A stretch of 64,000 nt of DNA, taken from Ecdyonurus torrentis (Eukaryota; Arthropoda; Insecta; Ephemeroptera; Heptageniidae). This document shows positions 58,798 to 64,000 of this stretch, in pieces. Made by a program: the position numbers and the translations under genes. The stretch is from NCBI GenBank assembly GCA_949318235.1, contig OX439133.1:5809020-5873019 (forward strand), written 5' to 3'. The stretch's first letter is position 1, and each line of letters starts with the position of its first letter. The notes beneath the pieces are model-generated. The model made no database searches, was not told the origin of the DNA, and saw only the letters and a program-made list of their open reading frames with translations.

Positions 58798-59093
58798 TGT
58801 TGGTGTAAGAGGGTATAGGATATGAGCTTTATTGCAAAATATCATCAAATTTTCCTGGGACTTATTACTTCTTATTAGTAAAGGCTCCGCGCAGAGAGCT
58901 CTGTACAGCTAGAGATGGCTTAGACCACATCTGCTAACTGACTGAGCTGAGTGCACAAGTGAAGTGACTGACTGAGGTTGTGGCAGAGCGCTTTTATACG
59001 CAGCTGCACGCGCTGATTCGTTGATCCTGCAGCGCGTGACGTGACGTCAGCCCACGCTATTGCTTATTGGCTGCGTCTCAGACAATACTAACA
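58798..59093 (-). mobile_element. Probable solo LTR with promoter and poly(A) signal
   Basis: Read on the minus strand the unit begins TGTTAG and ends CCAACA, the TG...CA pattern of LTRs. In order it has a CCAAT box (59070-59066), a CRE TGACGTCA (59049-59042), a TATA box TATAAAA (58998-58992), an arthropod initiator TCAGTC with A at about 58973 (25 bp from the TATA start) and AATAAAGC near 58830. This matches U3-R-U5 order. I could not find a convincing target duplication, so the boundaries are inferred. Confidence 0.5.
58992..58998 (-). promoter_or_regulatory. TATA box of the LTR-like core promoter
   Basis: TATAAAA on the minus strand with an initiator TCAGTC about 25 bp downstream and CRE and CCAAT motifs upstream. 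The spacing is that of a classical RNA polymerase II promoter. Confidence 0.5.
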
Positions 59094-59494
59094 GCCAGGT
59101 AGTTGATTCACATTTACTAACCCCGCTATTCAAAAAAATCATCTCAACAATTGAAATAACTCAACTTATTGTTAAAATAGCTCAAAAGTTAAATACCTGC
59201 TAGCTGAAAACTTTCAATTAAAACAACAAATCACATTTTGTCAGTTACTTTATAGAAAATAGTGGCTTGAGTCAAATGAACCTAAAAATAATCAACTCAA
59301 TAAAATGAGTTGATTTAGTTAGTAAATTTCTCTCCGTGTAGTGCTCTCTGTACTTACAATAATTATTAAAGCACGCCTAAGTGTTACTTGTACTGAGGTA
59401 TCGCGGTGACTGAAGGACGGACGAACAAATTGATGATTTTATACTCGCGGCGTCTAGGTGTCTCGTGATTCCGGGACACGAGAGAGTGAGTGAG

Positions 59495-59497
<3 letters not shown>

Positions 59498-59547
<50 letters not shown>
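59498..59547. repeat. (GA)n microsatellite
   Basis: Perfect GA repeat, 50 bp. Confidence 0.95.
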
Positions 59548-59549
<2 letters not shown>

Positions 59550-59683
59550 AAACATTATAAACAGCTGCTAACGGCGTGGGTTTTAACGTCATTCGGGTTT
59601 AGGGTACGTGCATTTTAGCGGGTACCATTCTCTCTCTCTATCCAGCCTTATTTTTAGTTCATTAGGTAATCATGATTTGTAAG

Positions 59684-59686
59684 TCT

Positions 59687-59712
<26 letters not shown>
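59684..59712. repeat. (CT)n microsatellite
   Basis: CT repeat about 140 bp after a GA repeat, giving an inverted purine/pyrimidine pair. Confidence 0.92.
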
Positions 59713-59717
<5 letters not shown>

Positions 59718-61774
59718 AAATGAGGAAGCTAAGGGTGAAGAAAACAACTCCAATCGCTCCAAGCGATTTCTTCATCAATTTCCTCTCTTGTTTTAATTTT
59801 TTTTTTCTTTGAGGTTTTATGGTGTAATTTTTCCAAGGAATACTGATAAAGACAGGAATTTGATAGGAAATAAAAATAGTACATCATATTATTATTTCAA
59901 TGAGTACTCATTTCAACGCACTTATTTTTTTTCTAATGTTTCCGCAGGAAAACTACATACAACAAAATAATTAAAGAACATTACTGAACTTTTATTTCTT
60001 TTTACTTCGAGTGCATATCAAAATTTTTAGTACATAATATATAAATACTTGAAATTGGTTTATTTACGATACTTTATGAAGCGCTTATTACTATTTTACT
60101 TGTTATATAGTTATATTAAACTTTGGGATAAAAAAAGGTTATTTTAATCTTTGATATTTTTTTATCTCATTTACTTTTTTAATTATTATGCTTTTTTTTT
60201 TTTTTTTTTTAATATTCATTATAATGGATCATTGTGTCAAGTTCCGGAAATGTTGAACATCTCCCGAACAACAAATTGAATAAATGTAAAGATCAATCGT
60301 TACTTTTATTAAGGCCATTTAAAAAGTCATTCAATAAATAATAATGTGAGGAAATTAAAATATGTAAATTCTGGAAAAGACACTTAATGGATGGTCAATT
60401 AAAATTTTATAATTTCTAGTACTACTTTCTCTATATAGCATTTCATTTTCATTACTGCTCGAAATTACTGATAAATGATTCAACATCCATCATAACAGAA
60501 TCGTCTACATTAAAACAGATTATTACATCTTAAATACTTCTAAAGCATTATTTTAAGTATTTATATATATAGAAATTACAATAATAAATAGTTAAATAAT
60601 TAAATAAAATTTTAAATATGTATATTATATGTTTATTTTTACAAAATTTTGTGCTGTAACAAAATAAATATTTTAATTTTCAATAAATTTAATACTTAAA
60701 AATTTATTAAAAATAGGTTGTGTATTAAATATTAATATATTTTCTAAACTTTATTTTATTTAACAATTTTGGAAATTAAAGACGAATCTTATTAAAATTT
60801 CAACTTTTGTTCAAGTATAGCGAAGTAAATTTGTTGATTAAATTATTTTAAAATATTTTCATGTTTGAATGAAATTTACATGGTTGGAAATTTAATAGAA
60901 ATGTAAATTATTCATAAATTTTAGCGTGCTATATACACAAATCTCTCTCTCTCTCCTTACAACTCTCCGTTATTTTTTTAAATATTTTTTAATATGAAGA
61001 GTTACTATATTTTTTGTTCATCAATACGGCATAATATAGCATAATTTTGTATTGCATACTCGGAGCTAAATTTTTCCAATAACATCTTTGATATTTTATA
61101 TATAACTATGGATTGTTATTTGTAAAGCTTTAAAAGTATGTTCATTTGCTTTTTAAAGTTTTTTCGAAGAAGGTGATAATGATTAAAAATTGCTATAGCC
61201 AATATTTATAATATAAGCAATATTGAATATTGATGTAGGAAGTGCAATCTAATGGTACATTCACATATTCAATAATTTTTTGTAACTTTGTGCAGTAAAT
61301 TAAATATTCTTATTTAAAACAATATTATTTACCAATTTACTAACAATTTAACTATTTATTTAAAAAAAAATGACTTTTGATTTTTTTTTTCTTTCTTTCA
61401 TAGCTTAACTAAGACAAACAAAGAAGCCTTCGTGACCACTGTTTAATTTTGTGACAGTATTAGAATTACCACGCCTACTTCTGTGACGTCAGATTAAAAG
61501 TTTCATTCAATTTTTTTCCAGCAAACGCGAATGAATTTTAGTTAAAAAAAATGATACATGCATATTTTATTATTAATTTTTAACATGTTTGTATAAAATG
61601 TATTACAATATACTTTCAACATGAAATTATTATAAAAGTTTATAACTTTTTCTGAGAAAATTGTCTGCTATACACATTAATCGATGCCAGTTTTTATTGT
61701 TTTAAATACACGCAGTTACTAAACTTACTAACCTACGACAATATGCTGTTTATTGTTCTTGAAATACTTTTTTT

Positions 61775-61802
61775 GTGTGTGTGTGTGGGGGGGGGGGGGG
61801 GG
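61775..61802. repeat. GT repeat running into a 16-G tract
   Basis: Six GT units followed by 16 consecutive G. Confidence 0.92.
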
Positions 61803-62311
61803 CATTACGGTATAAGTAAAAAAATTACTTTACAAAAAAAAAAAAAAAAAAAAAAAACGTGTTGTTAATAAAGGCTGCATGTGAATTTTAAAAGTCAATA
61901 CGTCTGTATACTTTTTGATGTCATTTGAAATTCAATGTAAACAAAATGCTATAATTCTTATGTTACGTGAAAATCAGGTAGGGAAGGAAAAATATCCTCA
62001 ACAACAACAATACGGTTCCTAAAACCCTTCAGAACTGGTTCTTAAATAAACCACATGTCTCGGAACCGCGGTACTTCAGAACCGCAAATATGAGAGACGG
62101 TTCCGGTTCCTATGTTTGACATAAATAAACTTTTAAAGGCATAGACAAGAAGAAAATATAGAAGCATTTATATCACTTGATGGGACTTACATAAATAACA
62201 TTATCAAAACCAAACTGTATAGCGCCGTAGCAGTGATCAGAAATTATTGAGTTATGCAACCCGCACAACATTTTTTTTTTTTTTACTAATTTTTGTTTCT
62301 GACGTCATAAA

Positions 62312-63229
62312 CAGGGGCGGATCCAGGAATTTTGTTTGGGGGGAGGGGGCGATCCCCCAGGAAAATAATCATGAAGGACGGGGGGGGGGGGGGGGTGGCA
62401 GCGCGCCGCATGCGAAAAATTTTATTTGGCCACGCCCCTTTTTGGAAAAAATTGCAAAATTAGTATGCCTTTGAAAAAATATTCTTGAATTGCAAAATTT
62501 TTGATTTGGTAGTTTTTTCCTTTTTTTCCTTTTTTTTTTATGTAAGCAAAAAAAGAAGTAAAAGTAAGACAAAATGATTTCTGGAATATTTTCTATTTTG
62601 ATCTCTTCAAAATTCTTTTTTTTTTTCTTTCTTTCTTTTATTTCCATTCTCCTTACAATCAAATATGCAATAAATTATTAATGTTATTTCATTGAAAAAA
62701 AAAAAAAAAAAAATCTTGAAAAAAAAAGGAGAAAATTTAAAAAATAAACTATTAATATTGTGCGTTATTATCAAAATGTTTTTTTTTTTTTTTTTTTTTT
62801 TTTTGGTATCCCAATTTACTAAAAATTGTTTTGCACTTTTTAAAACTATTATGATATTATAAAACATAACTTATATTTGGATGGAAATATATTTTGAGAT
62901 AAAAAGTATAAAATTTACACTAAAGTTTTTTTTTTTTTTTTTTTAGTTCTTATCACGAGCAAAATATTTTGTGGATGTGCAAGTATTAACAGAACTATAT
63001 CTCTGATATATTAACCTGATGACATGACAACTAAGGGGATGTTAAAAAATTATTTTTTGTTATATAGTCAGGATTCAAACGCTTATTCAGTATTAAAAGT
63101 TGCGCCGAAGGCGCAAAAAAAAATTTTAATGGACTAAATTTTTTCAATTTTTGCTCATTTTTTTTCCACCCACGTGGGCAATTTGGGGGGGGCGGTCGCC
63201 CCCACCGCCCCCCCCTGGATCCGCCCCTG
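62312..63229. mobile_element. Non-autonomous hAT transposon, 918 bp
   Basis: Perfect 16-bp terminal inverted repeats, CAGGGGCGGATCCAGG at 62312-62327 and its complement at 63214-63229, are flanked by a perfect 8-bp duplication GTCATAAA (62304-62311 and 63230-63237). An 8-bp duplication and CAGGGGCGG-type ends are typical of hAT elements. No transposase frame is present. Both subterminal regions are G/C-rich, with a long G run near 62380-62394, and a hairpin TTGCGCC-GAA-GGCGCAA lies at 63100-63116. The interior is AT-rich with long T/A tracts. Confidence 0.9.
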
Positions 63230-63237
63230 GTCATAAA

Positions 63238-64000
63238 TAGAATAAAATTCACACAAATTGCAAAATTTACAGTTTTTTTTCACGCTCTCTTGTGGGGCCA
63301 CATTTACATTCTGGTAAAAAAATTGTCATAAATTTTGTATAGGTTCCATTAAGTGTTTACAGTAGAAGAACACGTTTTTTCATGTTGTCTATGATTTTAA
63401 TTAACATTTCATCTTTGCTTCATGTCAATTTTATATTTCACGACCGTTCAGTTTGTGAGATATCAGTCGGCCAACTTTATGCGCTCTTAAGATTTTTGCT
63501 TCAATTTTAATGATTTTACCTTAATACGAGGATTTTTTTTCTTGAATGATATTAAATTCTTTTAACTTGACAACAGAGACAGAAGTGAGACTAAACATAC
63601 ATAACCAATTAACTACGTGATTTTCATTTGCTGACATATACAAGTGATTTTACGTTTCATATATTTAAAAAGTATTATATAACTTTATTAGTCTGCTGCA
63701 TGCTTTAAAAATTATTTTCGGCAGTTTTTGAACAGTAACATATATAATTTTTAATGCATAATATAATATTTTGTGTATTTTTAAACAAAACTAATAGAAG
63801 AAAAAAGAAAATGGAGAATCACATAAAAAAATGTCATTGTAGCATGTTAATAGTGACCATGATCTGTAGTAAACATTTCTGTCAGTTCTTTCCTTGCAAT
63901 AAAATAATAATAATAATAAAAAATTTAACGATAAAATTTATAATTCAAATAATTGAAATACTTGAAGTGTACAAAAGGGAAAAAATCTCTCTCTCTCTCT
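63238..64000. other. Gene-free right edge
   Basis: AT-rich sequence with a fragment (63398-63464) also present at 15834-15900, and a CT repeat starting at about 63987 that runs off the window. No gene seen. Confidence 0.6.
63398..63464 (+). repeat. Dispersed repeat fragment, copy at right
   Basis: CATTTCATCTTTGCTTCATG ... GACCGTTCAGTTTGTGAGAT corresponds to 15834-15900 in the same orientation. Confidence 0.5.

Larger units (their letters stand above)
58288..59338. mobile_element. TA-flanked inverted-repeat element, 1051 bp
   Basis: Ends CACGGAGAGAAA (58288-58299) and the exact complement TTTCTCTCCGTG (59327-59338) are flanked by TA on both sides, suggesting a TA target duplication as in Tc1/mariner-like elements. 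No transposase is encoded. The subterminal parts carry matching ATCAACTC/GAGTTGAT words. A separate LTR-like unit lies inside at 58798-59093. Confidence 0.75.
59339..62311. other. Gene-free DNA between transposons
   Basis: It holds GA (59498-59547) and CT (59684-59712) repeats, a fragment of GCATAA type near 61025-61060, a GT/G tract (61775-61802), a poly-A tract (61834-61857) and a short stretch of repeated GGTTCC/GAACCG words (62010-62120). No coding region is supportable. Confidence 0.6.

Noticed and set aside
62247..62867. Several frames over the left part of the hAT element
   Set aside because: Low-complexity Gly/Pro/Lys/Phe strings from G, A and T tracts; no transposase motif.

Overview
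This is a very AT-rich eukaryotic window. Simple-sequence DNA is abundant: CT/GA, AT, CTTT and ATCT microsatellites and many long poly-A/poly-T tracts. It also carries numerous short inverted-repeat transposons, one decayed non-LTR retrotransposon, and only two recognisable protein-coding genes, both interrupted by introns. The Musashi protein ends in the arthropod-like C-terminal signature [16 protein letters not shown] and carries [15 protein letters not shown] in RRM1, as in insect Musashi. I therefore infer an arthropod, perhaps a hemipteran or another arthropod with a low-GC genome; species and order cannot be fixed from the sequence alone.

Layout: 1-24,237 has no convincing gene and is filled with microsatellites, foldback/MITE-like elements and an AT-rich dispersed repeat marked by GCATAA/TTATGC. 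From 24,238 to 54,187 on the minus strand lies a four-exon gene for a 103-residue single-pass membrane protein of the NDUFA4/NMES1 (B12D) family: exons at 54,187-54,107, 25,733-25,645, 24,938-24,881 and 24,321-24,238. Its first intron is about 28.4 kb. Inside that intron, on the plus strand, is the complete visible coding sequence of the neural RNA-binding protein Musashi (26,149-26,370 joined to 31,765-32,625, 360 residues). A splice acceptor immediately before the Musashi start indicates that its 5' part lies further left, so the two transcription units would be interleaved and antisense.

After the Musashi stop there is a long AT-extreme tract (about 32.6-45 kb) without obvious transposons; its first part is probably the Musashi 3' UTR, and it contains a strong conserved-looking hairpin at 32.83-32.94 kb. 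From 45 to 54 kb the remaining intron holds transposon copies, including a four-armed palindrome at 49.48-49.84 kb. Right of the small gene are a TA-flanked MITE with NRF-1/ETS-like motifs (54.7 kb), a 5'-truncated frameshifted reverse-transcriptase relic (55.3-56.3 kb), a 190-bp ATCT microsatellite, a TA-flanked element of about 1.05 kb containing an LTR-like promoter unit (58.3-59.3 kb), and a non-autonomous hAT element with perfect 16-bp inverted termini and a perfect 8-bp target duplication (62.3-63.2 kb).

Nothing here resembles a prokaryotic operon, CRISPR array or gene cluster. The main biological interest is the interleaved Musashi / NDUFA4-like arrangement and the set of several repeat families that can be defined from multiple copies within one window.
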